A stretch of 64,000 nt of DNA. Source: Pyrus communis (taxonomy: Eukaryota > Streptophyta > Magnoliopsida > Rosales > Rosaceae). Position numbers and translations under genes: made by a program. Below the pieces are notes generated by a model. That model made no database searches. It saw only the letters and a list, made by a program, of their open reading frames with translations, and was not told where the DNA came from. The stretch is from positions 13,146,222 to 13,210,221 of the forward strand of contig NC_084818.1 of the NCBI RefSeq assembly GCF_963583255.1, read 5' to 3'. The first letter of the stretch is position 1; each line of letters starts with the position of its first letter. Of this stretch, positions 45,336 to 57,199 are shown in pieces.

Positions 45336-47031
45336 TCATAATTTTGCAACAGGCGTGTGGTAGAAGGTAGCACGAGCAGTGTAAACCAAACGCCCAGTTT
45401 TCTTGAGTTTCCATTCAAGAGCTATCACGCTGAGGTTTCTTCCACTCCGCACAACAGATGCATCAACTATCACCTCTTCCTGTAAAAGTCCCATTGGTAA
45501 GTAAAAATCAAAACAGAGAGAAACGAACAGCATGAACAACGCAAATTATAAACAAGATTCAAGAGTGTAAACTTCAGTTTACTGAATTGCCAATACTGGA
45601 TAACGTAGATATTTCTCTTATGATGTCTCGGTTAGCTTATGATGTCCAATGACAAATTGAATACCTAATTAAATTTTCAATATCTTCATCAGAGTCTGGA
45701 AGTATAAGTTCTCTGCACCAAGACGCACGAAAGGCAGACCTTTGACATTCAAGGAATTGCACACAAAAGGTACAAATCCCTCATCACAATTTACAAATTT
45801 AAAGTGCCATCAAAATCCTAATTCCTTCCTTTAGTCATTCTATACCAATACCATTACCATTTGAAATGCCTGCCTCAGACGACCTTTCGATTTCCAATGA
45901 AGACAGCTAAACAATCATAGTAAAGCTTTGAATTCAATTCATTTCTATTTTGGCATGTGCATCAAACTTTATATATCTACATTTAAAGGAACAAATGTAC
46001 ATTCTAAGGGCCTTACATTCTTTGTTGCACTAGAGAGGTAAGATAGGCTTAGTTCCCCCAGAAAAAGCTCCTTATCCTTAGCCACGAGAGTTCTTGCACA
46101 AGCCATGGACACAGCCTCAGCAACAGCAGCAATAGCTCCTCCATGAAATCCGGAAAAGAAATTCTGCAGATTCATGAACAAAACATCTTTACATTTGTTA
46201 GGTAACTTAGTTTTCAAAGACGATGAACGAAAACATACAAAAATTAACCCAACGTTCAGCGGAATCTTTTTTTTCTCCCAAATACAAGAACAATTGAAAC
46301 ACCCAAATACAAGAACAATTGAAACAGACATCAAATTGAAATACAAGTACACATTAGTGAGCAAAATGGGAGAATTCGATGACGATGTTAATAGCTTTGA
46401 AATGGGGTCTAACAAAGCATCTAACTTTGCTTTGTATAAGATCAAAGTCCCAATCATACAAGCTAATAGAATGGGCCTCCATCAATATTAATTTTGAACT
46501 GGTTATACAAGTAACCATTAAATCAAGCAATTTTATCTTCCTTCCCTAAATTTTCTCATCAAGCAAGCAAGAACACAGCTCAATTTAGTCAAACCCAGAT
46601 AGAAAAACACAATGAAAACCCAATTCAAATCAAACACTTCCCGAAAGGGTCCAATCCTATTCCTCCAATTTCCCCACTATAAATAACCCATACCTAGAAT
46701 TTTCTCAGCAACCAAACAGAACCACTGAAAATTACAAATTGAAGCAAAAAAAGAGACAAATAACGAGGGGAAGATAGATTACAGTGACAGCAGGCTTCAC
46801 AGATACGACGCAGGTGACACGGCCTGGGGAAATGTGAAGGGGCTTGAGGAGGTCACGAATGACGTCGGAGTAGGTGTCCTTCTTAGCATCGAACTCATCT
46901 GGGACAGGGTCCGAGATTCCAACAACTCGGAGAAATTTCAGAACTCTGATTGCATCTTCCCGAGGAATGTCGTCTGCAATTTTTGCTTCGGAAGCGAAGC
47001 TCTCAGTGATTGCAATGGAGGTTTTCGCCAT
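45336..47031 (-). CDS. Hotdog-fold acyl-CoA thioesterase (ACOT13/PaaI-like), copy B
   Basis: Tandem paralogue of the gene at 44119-44804, same strand, same exon phases. Exons 47031-46783, 46163-46017 and 45479-45336 give 179 residues. The signature is GFHGGAIAAVAEAVSMACAR, with the strand motif PGRVTCVVSVKPAVT before it and SGRNLSVIALEWK, then YTARATFYHTPVAKL at the end. Exons 2 and 3 have exactly the same lengths as in copy A (147 and 144 bp). Introns are longer than in copy A and unrelated in sequence. Both copies keep intact frames, so both may work. As in copy A the C terminus is AKL. Confidence 0.85.
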
Positions 47032-47489
47032 CTTTGTTTTCTTTCTGAATAGCTACGCTCCTCTTCCTCCTGTCTGTTTGGAACAATTGAACCAACTGCA
47101 TGTTACCAACTGTTACTCTTTCGTTATACGCAAGTGGTATTTGTATTTATCTTCACTGATAAATCGGATCGAAAAATACGATTTTGAATCATATTATTAA
47201 TAATACATTATGAGGCTTAGTCCATGCCTTCACTCTTTTAATTAGATCAAGTTTTAGTTAATTTCTTAAAATTTTAAATTCAGTCAGATTACACCCTAAG
47301 ATTTAGATGTGTGTCATAAGTGTCACATGGCTAAAAAAATTAGTAAAAATAAAAAACGTTTTAATTCAAACTTTTCTTTGCATAATTTTGTTAAAAAAAA
47401 AAAAAAAAACAATGGTCCAATTTATGTCATGTACGTTGTGACCTATAAATTAACTAAGGAAGAGAGAGGTGCGGCAGTAGAGTGAAAGA
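47032..47489. other. 5' flank of thioesterase copy B
   Basis: AT-rich upstream region of the minus-strand gene. No distinct TATA box or repeat is called, apart from an A17-type tract near 47394-47409. Confidence 0.35.
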
Positions 47490-47637
47490 GAAATAGAAAA
47501 TAGGATTGAGGAATTCTGTGTGTTATTCTTCATATCTTGTGCCTTTATTCATAGTAATACGAAGAAATAGAAAATAGGATTGAGGAATTCTGTGTGTTAT
47601 TCTTCATATCTTGTGCCTTTATTCATAGTAATACGAA
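47490..47637. repeat. Two exact tandem copies of a 74-bp unit
   Basis: 47490-47563 and 47564-47637 are essentially identical (GAAATAGAAAATAGGATTG ... TAGTAATACGAA). The unit lies in a stretch that looks like part of a copia-type LTR (see 47640-49080). Confidence 0.9.
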
Positions 47638-47639
47638 GG

Positions 47640-49080
47640 AGAGAAGTTTGCTCTCCAAGTAAAACAAAATATAATAGGAAAAATCTTCTAGATCCCAAAG
47701 GATTCCTAATTTATCTCTATTTAGGATTTATTCAAAAAGAATTTTACTCTATTTTCTATAGTGGTTCCAATATAGTAACTCGAATATCCTTAAAGCTCAA
47801 AAGCGGCTTCCCTTAAAATTAAATCATTGGACAACATGATATGGGCAGTGCCATGCCTCACAATCAGGTTGGATAACCTTGAAAAGGGTTGTTAGGAAGG
47901 TAATTAGGTATGAAGTTAGCACATAGAACTAGACCACTAACTACCCACAAAATATACCTAAGCATGAGTTAATTGGATTAGTTGCATGTATTAACTTTTG
48001 TCAACTAACTCGAATTCGAGAATAGTAATGATATCCAAACACCAAACTTAAATCTGTGGACATAAGAAATTGTTCACAAAGTAAACCAAATGTACTGGGG
48101 TCCGGCCAACGTGGCCTTCCATGTCAAAATTTCGCTTTTCCAAATGTGTTAGGTAGAGCAAACTTAGTCTCATGATTGACTAGGGAAATGTACATAACCA
48201 ATGATCTTTTCCGTCAAAATGGAAGTAGATACTGTAGGGTTGAGGTTCTGAATATTGTCCCTTATTCTTGAAGTTTTAGGTTACAGGTTCCAAGGAATCA
48301 TGTTCTGGGTGTGATGTCACCCTTTGGCAGGCCCTGATTCTACCATATATTAAAAACAAACTTGATCATGAGTGTGAGAGAAAGACAGACCTAGATGTGG
48401 TTTCGTGAGGTTCCAGCCGAAGCTGGAGGAGTCTGTTCAACCTCTGCTGAAGCAAAGCATACCTTTCGGTGCAATTATGCCGAAGCAGAGCATGCATGTC
48501 GGTGTATCCCTCCCAAAGCAGGGTACCACCATTCAGTAGTCTTCAGCCGAAGCTGAGTCTATATCGTTCGATATCTCCTGGCTGAATCGCTGAGGTACCA
48601 TTTTCTCACAGGTGTGGTAGTAATCAAATCCGATAATTTTCCAAACTTTTGCTCTCTTCACTGCTGCTGAAGGAGCAAGTTAAAGACATAGAAAGACGAG
48701 AAAATTTTTCTCTAGATCGAATATAAACTTCAAAATTACCTATTCATGGACATAAAGGTTTCAATCATGTCTTGCTTCAGGTAAGAGATTATCTTTTCAT
48801 GATTGGAATGGTCCGTATGAGCGAGTCAAAGAGCCATGGAATCCTCTTTAGTGAGGTACTTCCATTTATAATGTTTCAGGCATAAATCTTTGAATAAAGA
48901 GCATGGTGGAGGCTTATTCAGCTCTTCCATGCCATAGTTGGCTTCAATGGTTTCACAGTTTTTCGTAGTCAAGTGGAGTGTCAAATCTTATATCCACATA
49001 AAATAGTATTTGTTTGAAATGTCCAAATCAGCGAAATCAATTTTGTTACGGTTTGACATTTCGTTGAATGTAGGGAACAA
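47640..49080 (-). pseudogene. Broken copia-type element: gag remnant and downstream repeat
   Basis: On the minus strand from about 49062: MSNRNKIDFADLDISNKYYF, a stop after MWI, then LTLHLTTKN and KHYKWKYLTKEDSMAL, aligned with the copia gag at 37865. Below 48700 the sequence is a compositionally odd stretch with repeated CCGAAGC(A/T)GAG motifs (48418-48560), perhaps the zinc-knuckle end of gag. Further down is LTR-like sequence at 47490-47830. No pol is seen. Confidence 0.6.
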
Positions 49081-49968
49081 AATTGTGATTGGTGCTATGG
49101 AAAATAAAATCATCACAAACATCCAAATTAGAACATTTAGGTTCTACAACATGTTTTGGTTTAAATGGTTTAATCATGGAGAACTTCGAATCTCAACATG
49201 AATGGTGCATGTTAAGAAACTTCAAGTTTCTATGACATTTTTCTGAACTTCAGGTTTGAAATTATGAATTTTAGATTCAAACATAATATATACAAGACAA
49301 TATATATAAAGAAATTGAAGACAAATATAATAAAAATGGGTAGCTTCGGGACCTTTTGTGTAAAATTTTAGGAAACGACCTTAAAAAGTATGAAGCTTTA
49401 GTTTAAACATAAATTTTTATTTTAATCAACTGAGCTGCGGGCCGGTAAGAGAGAAGTTGGGCTTATAGAATCTAGGCCCAAATATTGAGTAAGAAAGAAA
49501 AAGTGAAAATCAATTCCCATTATATGTAGCAGTTTTTCATGGGGCCCAAAGGAATAAAAAATAAAAAAAACTGACCATACCGAGTTTAAAATTAAAGAGG
49601 GCTGGTCACGGTGGGAAGAAAATAGCAACTCTTCTAGTATTTTTTCTCAATTATCATGGAAGAATATAATAATAATTTTTATTGATATATAGGGTTTTAT
49701 TAATAGATAGTATAGATAAAGATTTAGAATTTGGAATAAGAAATGAAGAGTGGCAGTCAACCTCTAGTCAAACGGGGGTATTGGGAAGTTCGTACGAAAC
49801 GTCAATAAATAAAGGTTTCGTCATGCAGTGGAGGAGTCAGAAATGCAAGTACAATTGTCACATGAAACTTGAAAACTGCACCATTCCTTCACTACTTTAA
49901 CACCCTTACTGCTTCACTCTCTTTTCATCCAACAAATTCCAAACCCCAAACAAACCAACCAAAGAAAG
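49081..49968. other. 5' flank of the first C2 gene
   Basis: AT-rich. The last 60 bases before the ATG are a CA-rich leader (AACAAATTCCAAACCCCAAAC), typical of a plant 5' UTR. No gene called. Confidence 0.4.
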
Positions 49969-51501
49969 ATGCCTCTCGGAACCCTTGAAGTCCTTCTTGT
50001 TGAAGCCAAAGGCCTCAAGAACAAAGATTTTCTCTGTAACTCTCTCTCTCTCTCTCTCATGTTTGAATCTTTGATTTAATTATCTGAAATGATTTTTGGT
50101 GAACATGGTTTGGTTCTTAAATTTATGCTTCTCACCATCTGCAGATCTGAATTGTTTGGTTTTTCTATCAGCTAGATGCTGTTAATTTCAAGGCTTTATG
50201 AGCTTTTTTTTTTTTTTTTTTTTTTGTTCATATATGCATTTGTGTATGCATGTCTGCAAAATTAGTTTGATATTCGATTGAATACCCCAAACAAAAAATC
50301 ATCAATTTTTAAAAATCCCTTTTCACTGATTCTTGGTAATATCAAGTGATGCAGAAATGATCTGATTTTATTTCTGGTGTTTGTTTTCTGCTCACTAGCG
50401 TGATCTTTATGTCTAATCCATTTGTTTGTATTTTGCTTATATGTTGGTAGATGCGTTTCATTTTCCAGTAATCGGCAAAATACGAACATACATTTCCCAA
50501 AACAAAAGAGAATAAAGATACCTAAATGACAAGCACGCACCTTTTTCAATATTACCATTGTTTTTGTTTGATTAATTCAATCCGATGGCCAGAACGAGGA
50601 AAAGGGGTGAACAAAAGGAGAAAAATGTTGCGCATAAATCATTTTCTTAACGGTTTTTTAAGCAATTTTCGTCTATATATATGATATGTTATTTTGATTT
50701 CTGATTTGAACACGCCGCTCGGTTAAATTTGTTTGCATTTGATTTCTGAATAGTGCTAATTAATGTATGTATGTCATGGGTTGAATACTATGTAGCAGTT
50801 AATAAGATGGATCCCTATGTTATTTTCACTGTGAAGACCCAAGAGAAGAAAAGCACTGTGGCTAAAGGTATACAATTGTAGCTACCCCTTGTGTGTGTGT
50901 GTGTGTGTGTGTGTATTGTTTGTGCACATTCCGATCGGATCCATCTGGTGTTGTCTCCGATTAACTGTGATTTAAAAATCGTACATGCAGGGAAAGGATC
51001 TGACCCCGAATGGAATGAAAGTTTTTTGTTCACAGTTACGGATGATGTTTCTGAGCTTCGTTTGAAAATAATGGACAAAGATACCTTTACCAAGGATGAC
51101 TTTGTTGGCGAAGCAATGTGAGTACTCAATAATTTGTCAACTTTTTTCATTTCCATCTTTATAAGGTCACTCAAAAGTTATTTGCACCCTGTTATAGTGT
51201 TCTATCTCTGGTGAAGCTATCTAAAACGTGTGTAGTTCGATGTCTAATTTATCTATGGCCAATGCAGCGTTCCTTTGGAGCCATTGTTCGCTGATGGAAG
51301 GCTTCCTCCGACTGCATACAATATTGTCAACAAGGACCAGGAATATCGCGGGGAGATCATAATTGGACTTACTTTCACTCCTGAGCCTCAGGTATTACTG
51401 TTTATAGCTTACCAAACGTAACCAGAACTTCCGTTTTTGACTAGATTCGAGTTAGTGTGTGGTGAATCGACTATTTGTTTTTGCAGAGAAGCAGCTTCTA
51501 G
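49969..51501 (+). CDS. Small C2-domain protein (elicitor-responsive/16 kDa phloem protein-like), tail truncated
   Basis: Single-C2 protein thought to bind Ca2+ and phospholipid. Exons 49969-50035, 50799-50867, 50991-51117, 51268-51391 and 51487-51501 give 133 residues. Motifs: MPLGTLEVLLVEAKGLKNKD, MDPYVIFTVKTQEKKSTV, GKGSDPEWNESFLFTV, LKIMDKDTFTKDDFVGEA, VPLEPLF and GEIIIGLTFTPEPQ. Ca2+-loop acids (D of MDPY; D of MDKD and KDD) are present. The last exon reads RSSF then stop. Just past it, shifted by one base, the next frame reads YAEESYGGWKQ, the usual family tail. A 1-base frameshift has therefore probably removed about 15 residues. The C2 core is intact, so function is plausible. Confidence 0.85.
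50893..50914. repeat. (GT)n microsatellite in the C2 gene intron
   Basis: A GT dinucleotide run in intron 2, 26 bp after the donor site. Confidence 0.9.
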
Positions 51502-52276
51502 AAGATATGCTGAGGAGAGCTATGGTGGATGGAAACAATTATCTTTCTAGGAATGACCCTGTGATTTAAAATGCAATGTACGATGCTCATTTAGCTGCTA
51601 GGTATTCGAATAAAGAGCATTAGTCATGTTGAGGTTCCCTCTTGGTGTACTTTTGCGTTTAGACTGATATTTATGTGCTTCAACTTATTTGGTGGAATCG
51701 AATATTCAGTTACTTTTACTCAGCGTCGCGGAAATGTTATTGGAACTCCAAACTCGTGCTTGCCTTCATACGAGGGATGTTCTTGGCACTACGTGAAGGG
51801 TATTGAAACCTTTTACAGTAACATTTCATATTATCGTAATCAAGATTTGAGAGGTCCCCTATTAGAACCGTCGTTACCCTATTAGAACCGTCGTTAGCCA
51901 AACTCATCATTCAATTATTCAAAGTCATTGTTTCTCAAACCTACCATTTTTTTCTTTGCATCTCGAATTTGCATCTCTCTATTGAAAATGCTCTAAACCA
52001 ACGAGAGTTAGACAATGCCAACCATGCAATATACACATATGGCTTTGTTCATTACAGGCCTTGCGTTTTGAACAAATCAATAAGGTACAAAAGGAAAGAC
52101 GTCAAAGAACCATGAACTTGACAATGGACACACGCATACTTGTCCTCAATGCACTTGCAAACTAGCTAAGGTTTCGTGATGGGAATGATTAGTGACGAAT
52201 TAGAGGTGTATTCAATTAAAGATCAAATTTTTGAGTTTGATGACATTTTTCACTAGAAAAACTTTAGCGGCTGAGT
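51502..52276. other. 3' flank of the first C2 gene
   Basis: Contains the out-of-frame tail coding remnant (to about 51550), the 3' UTR, a short direct duplication of CCCTATTAGAACCGTCGTTA (51856 and 51876) and a fragment of a Harbinger-MITE right end near 51960-51995. No other gene. Confidence 0.45.
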
Positions 52277-52284
52277 TTCTTAAT

Positions 52285-52404
52285 GGGAAGTGTTATTGGC
52301 ACTCCAAAAATCTCATTCTACACTCCTCACAAGTCTATTTTCTTTATAAATATAGCAAATTTGGAGTGTAGAATGAGAAATTTGGAGTGCCAATAACAAT
52401 TCCC
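52285..52404. mobile_element. Hairpin MITE (120 bp), same family as 17698-17797
   Basis: Inverted arms of about 42 bp: GGGAAGTGTTATTGGCACTC on the left and GGGAATTGTTATTGGCACTC from the right, then TCTCATTCTACACTCC on both arms. TTCTTAAT flanks both sides (52277-52284; 52405-52412). Noncoding. Confidence 0.8.
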
Positions 52405-52587
52405 TTCTTAATTTGTCAACCATATTTTTGAGTTATACATGTTATCTTTTGAGAATGTTATATCCACTGGGCATTCACTTTTTTTTTTTTCTTTTTTCTT
52501 GAAAGCTGCGGCATTAATTCATTAATAAAAGATGAGTAACAGATCAGTATAGTGGGCTGGTAAAACCCGAAAATCTAGGCAGTACAA

Positions 52588-53420
52588 TCAGAGAGAGTAA
52601 AACATCCATGAGAATGTCGGGAGGCTTTTCCAAAGATATTCACATGGGTCAGTTAAGGCAAAACGGGCAAGACGGTGAGCAGCTTCATTATGTTGGCGGC
52701 GTGTATGCGTAATAGAAGCTCTAGTAATAACATATATCATAGCATAGGAATCCTCGACAATGTGCCCGATGAGGGACGAATTTAGAGGACCCTTTTGCAA
52801 GGCAAAGACGATCTGGAAAGAATCGCTCTTAATAATAATGTTATGTAAGCCCCATTGAACCGCCAACAAAAGCCCTTCTATAACCGCAAAGGCTTCGATT
52901 ATGAGAGGCGAGGAAACATGCTCAAAAGTCTTTGTAGACGCAGCAACAAAATTACCGTGCTCATCACGGACCACAACACCAACTCCACCAGATTTGAGTG
53001 ACTCACTCCAAGCACCATCGACATTTACTTTGAGGAATCCCAGTGGAGGTTTAGTCCAAGCAGAGGCAAGAGCCTGGGTCTGACAGGAGCTTCCACCTTA
53101 AGAGCTTTCTGAAAGTCGAGCCACCAGCTTGTGGCCTTAGCCATGAGAGCATCAGGTTTCTCAACCGTGCCTTTCCATAGCATATCGTTTCTTGCTACCC
53201 ACATCGCCCACACCATTAAGCACAATTTGAAATTTTGATGATTGAGAGATGAAGCTAGGGATGTGCCCCAATAAAAAACAAAGAGGACATGTGAATCAGA
53301 ATGGGGTTTGCCAATGGAAGTGGAGAGCCAATAACATGAGGCAAAACAACAATCTCGCAGAAGATGGAGGAGGGATTCCACATGGTTGTTGCAGAGCACA
53401 CACATTAGATCTGTATGCAT
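52588..53420 (-). pseudogene. LINE zf-RVT and RNase H domains
   Basis: Two overlapping frames. The first gives a zf-RVT-like CVLCNNHVESLLHLLRDC and a following LCLMVWAMWVARND. The second gives an RNase H-like fold: VRDEHGNFVAAST, then PLIIEAFAVIEGLLLAVQWG, IIIKSDSFQIVFAL and RQHNEAAHRLARFA. The RNase H acidic residues (E of EAFAVIEG, D of KSDS) and the HNEAAH motif survive, but the domain is separated from the knuckle region by a frame change near 53030. Confidence 0.8.
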
Positions 53421-53996
53421 ATGGCGTCTGTCAAGGGTAGATTTGGTGGGGATGATGTCCTGACAAAACCGCTAAGCACCTTTGACTTTGGGAGAGACCC
53501 TGGCTGACCATATTCTTTTCCAGATAGTGGATGATGCGGAAGGGACGTAGGAGGAGGCTTCATTGTTGGGGTTCTATAGCTGTCACCATGCTACCTGATA
53601 AGCACTCTTGACCGAAAAATGACCTTTCGTATCATAGTGCCAAATGAGTTTGTCTGACGGATTTTGAAAGTTAAGGGGGTTAGAAATGATCGCTTCCGCT
53701 TCAATGTCGGTGAACAGAGACTTGAGGAAGGGAAGGTTGCATTAGTGAGATTGATGTCCGATAAGTTGGTCCATAAAAGTGAAGCAGCAGCCTGTGGGTT
53801 TAGGTGAGAAAATTTTGAATTGAGAAGAGGAAGGTAACCATCAGTCCTCCCAAATTTTGGTAATGCGACCCAAACCAATCAACCAGTGGGAATCCCTTTC
53901 AATAATGGGCATACCAGCACAAATACTTTTCCAAACAAAAGATGCATTGTATCAAACATGACCTGAAAGAAGTTGCTAGTAGGATAATACTTTGCC

Positions 53997-55322
53997 TTAA
54001 GGGTTTGAGCCACCAAAGAGTGGGGTTCGTAGATGAGTTAAGTCGAGATTGAACGCATACATATTTTTGAAACCCAAGCCACCCTCCGATTTCAGGGCAC
54101 AAAGTTTGTCCCAAGAGATCCAGCGAATCATTTTGGAATCGTTGATGCCATTCCACCAAAACCCCGTAACTATACGGTTAAGATCATCACAGAAGCTTTT
54201 GGGAAGGAGAAAGCAATGTATGGTACAAAGAGAAATGGCTTGGGCGACAACTTTGACGAGTAATTCGTGATTCGTAGAGATTAGAAGTCGGCCTTTCCAA
54301 CCCTGCAACTGTTTCCAAAGCCTTTCCTTGATATGGCTGAAACATACCTGCTTATTCCGGCCAACTACAATAGGAAGCCCAAGATATTTCTTATGTTTGT
54401 CCACTTTATCCAGCCCCAGTAGACAACTGAGCCCATCCTGATCAATACGCCTGATATTGTGGCTGAAACAGACGACACTTTTCATAAGGTTAACAGATTG
54501 ACCTGAGGCCTCTTCGTAAGCTTTTTGAACTTTGGAAATCTGGAGGCAATTGTCAACATCCGTTTTGGCGAAAAGCAGACAATCATTTGTGAACATGAGG
54601 TGATTGATAAACGGAGTGCCACTTCAAATGGAGATCCCCTGAATTTGCTCCTCATGGTCGAACTTAGTGAGCAGAGTCGAGAGGCTTTTTGCACACATGA
54701 GGAATAAGTAAGAGGAGATAGGGTCGTTCTACCGGAGCCCCTGAGCCAGGTGGAGGTAGCCACAAAGAGACCCGTTGATAAAGGAATATGAAACAATGCT
54801 CACACATCACATTAACATATTGGTTCGGTATAGAGGGAAGCCCATAGCTTCCAGAATACCTTTAAGAAACCCCCAATCCACACAATCATACGCCTTACTA
54901 ATGTCAAGTTTCATAGCCATGAAGCCCTTTTTGCCTCGTTTACTCCTGAAAATGAAGTGGACAATCTCTGTGGCAAAGATGGTGTTGTCCGAAATCAAGC
55001 GTCCAGGAACAAAAACGCTTTGATAATGGGAAATAATCTTGGGGAGGATTAGCTTAAGGCGATTAGTTAAGATCGTGGAGGCAATTTTGTAGACGACATT
55101 GCAAAGGCTAAAGGGGTGAATGTGGGACATCTCGTTGGGATTTTCTTGTTTTAGGATGAGAGAAACGTAGGTGTAGTTGATTTTCTTGAGCATTTTCCCG
55201 AATTCATTGAATGTGAGGATTACCCTGGAGACATCAGAGCCGATAACATTCCAAAACCGTTGGTAGAATAATGGTGGGAGTCCGTCTGGGCCTGGGGCAA
55301 TCAAGGCATCTATTTGGAACAA
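53997..55322 (-). pseudogene. LINE reverse transcriptase, inactivated
   Basis: Recognisable motifs in order: PGPDGLPPLFYQRFW, SLCNVVYKIASTILTNRLK, SVFVPGRLISDN, MKLDISKAYDCVDW (motif A), a frameshifted QNDPISSYLFLMCA-type block near 54700, then FTNDCLLFAKT where an active enzyme has F/Y-A-D-D. The first catalytic Asp of that box is replaced by Asn. Frameshifts near 54600-54800 and the changed box make it non-functional. Confidence 0.85.
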
Positions 55323-55859
55323 GGCAACTTTGACCTCAAATAATTTTGTCGCCTTATTCCCACCAGGTTAAGACTTAAAGATGTTGGAAAAGTAATCCAA
55401 CATAATGTTTTCAATATTTCCTTCACCCTCAGTCAAAAGCCACAAATTTGATTTTTCACCTTTCTACCAGTCATCTTACGGTGGAAGAAGCGGGAATTAC
55501 TGTCACCCTCATTTAACTAAGTGTATCGGGAACGTTGCCGCCAATAAGACTCCTCGAGGGAAAGAAGACCATCCAGCTGAGATAGTAGATTAGCTCTCTC
55601 AGTGATGAGATTCTCGCTAGCGGTTGATCAAGAATAAAGCCTAGCTTTGACTATATGCGATCCATTTCCAGTTGTTGCGAGCGAAGCATCTCCTGATGCC
55701 ATTTTAAGAGAGCCACGCGAACCAACTCGATTTTCTTGCAAATCTGGAACATAGGAATGCTTGCCACTAGGGTACTTCAAGCTTGGCGGACGACATCCTC
55801 ACACCCCTCATGCTTCATCCACATCTCTTCGAAACGAAAGAGGATGATTTTTCCAAGTT

Positions 55860-56540
55860 GACATGTTAAAGGTGGTGCACCACAGAGAAATGGTATTTGG
55901 ATTTCCAGTCAAACGTCGTGAGGACCAGATCCAAGCATTCATTAATGCCACCATGGCGATTGGTCATCCAGGTAAACTTCCCCCTCCCCCCCCCCCCCCC
56001 CCCGGGGAGAAACCCATGTCGCCCAAGTTGCAGTCGCCAATAACTTGTCAAAATTTCAGAATCTGGTGGATGGGCCTGGTCCCCTCATCCTCATTTTCAT
56101 CTAGGTGCATTTCATTGAAATCCCCACCACAGTTCTAGGGGAGCGAGGATTGGGTAGCCAGAGAACAGAGCAACGACTAGGATTCGCAGCGAAGACTAGT
56201 TTGATGGTGACCATAAAAACCAGTGTCAGTGATCAATGTTGCCATAACCATCGATTTATACGTCGATGTGTTTGAAGGAAGATGAAAGGATCCGTAATGG
56301 GGTTGCTAGATACTACAACAAGACTACACCCCTAGACTTTCCCACATAATTAACACAAAAAGCCAAATCGAAACCCAAGCTTAACTTTGAGAGCCATGAT
56401 AGCAAGACTATTGCATTTGGACTCACACAGAAATGCAATGGTGGGAGCTTGCTGTTGGATAAGCACCGTTAGGGCTTGAATTGTCCGGTGGTTCCCAAGC
56501 CTTCGGTAGTTCCAGGACAATACTCTTATTGTTGTCAATG
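55860..56540 (-). pseudogene. LINE endonuclease (EEP) region, broken, with a poly-G/C insertion
   Basis: The start at about 56535 reads IRVLSWNYRRLGNHRTIQAL and AFLCESKCNSLA, the usual N terminus of the plant L1 endonuclease (Arg-Arg replaces Cys-Arg-Gly). Further on, near 55870-56110, GDFNEMHLDENED and FTWMTNRHGGINECLDLVL are in shifted frames. An 18-C run (55986-56003) has expanded the glycine of the GF.G..FTW motif. Confidence 0.7.
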
Positions 56541-57199
56541 GGGCTAAGTTGGCTCAACCGCCGCTGATTTACCATAGAGACAATTATAGTTTATTTTCCT
56601 CCCCAGCCATCTAGATGTCTCAACTTCCTTAAGTTCTTTAAAGGAGCTGATGCAAACCTCGTAAAGATTTTTATATGAAGGGACCGCCAACCTGACCATC
56701 GATCCACGGGAGCCTACTGAGCCATCATTTCCCTTGAGATGTTGTTTATTTCCCTTGATTACAGTGTTAGAAAAATGGAGAGGCTTCCTTTGTTTGGGAT
56801 TGTAGGATACCCGAGCTTTCTTAGGAGATAGGCCCGTTAGAACATCAAATTATATCAAATGATGGATTAGATTGAGCTGGGCTAAGTTGAAGGTAACACA
56901 TGGTGGGTTTGGTCCACATCTTGAGGTAGCAAGTTGGGCTCGACCTTAGCCCCGGGTTCAAGCCCAAAGAATTAAAGCTCATAGAGTAGCACATTTGACT
57001 TTGAGAGGGCCCGAGGTGGTACCCTGTTTGGATCACATGACACTCAATGAAAGTCCATTCACAGCAATGGTTAGACAGCCATTAGAGAATTGGGTCCCAA
57101 AACTGTCTAGATGCCACACATGGTCGAGGTCAATGAGGGATGCTCGACGTGTGTACATAACAACCTATGCCAAGCTCTGATAGGTACAAAGGTGTCGTA

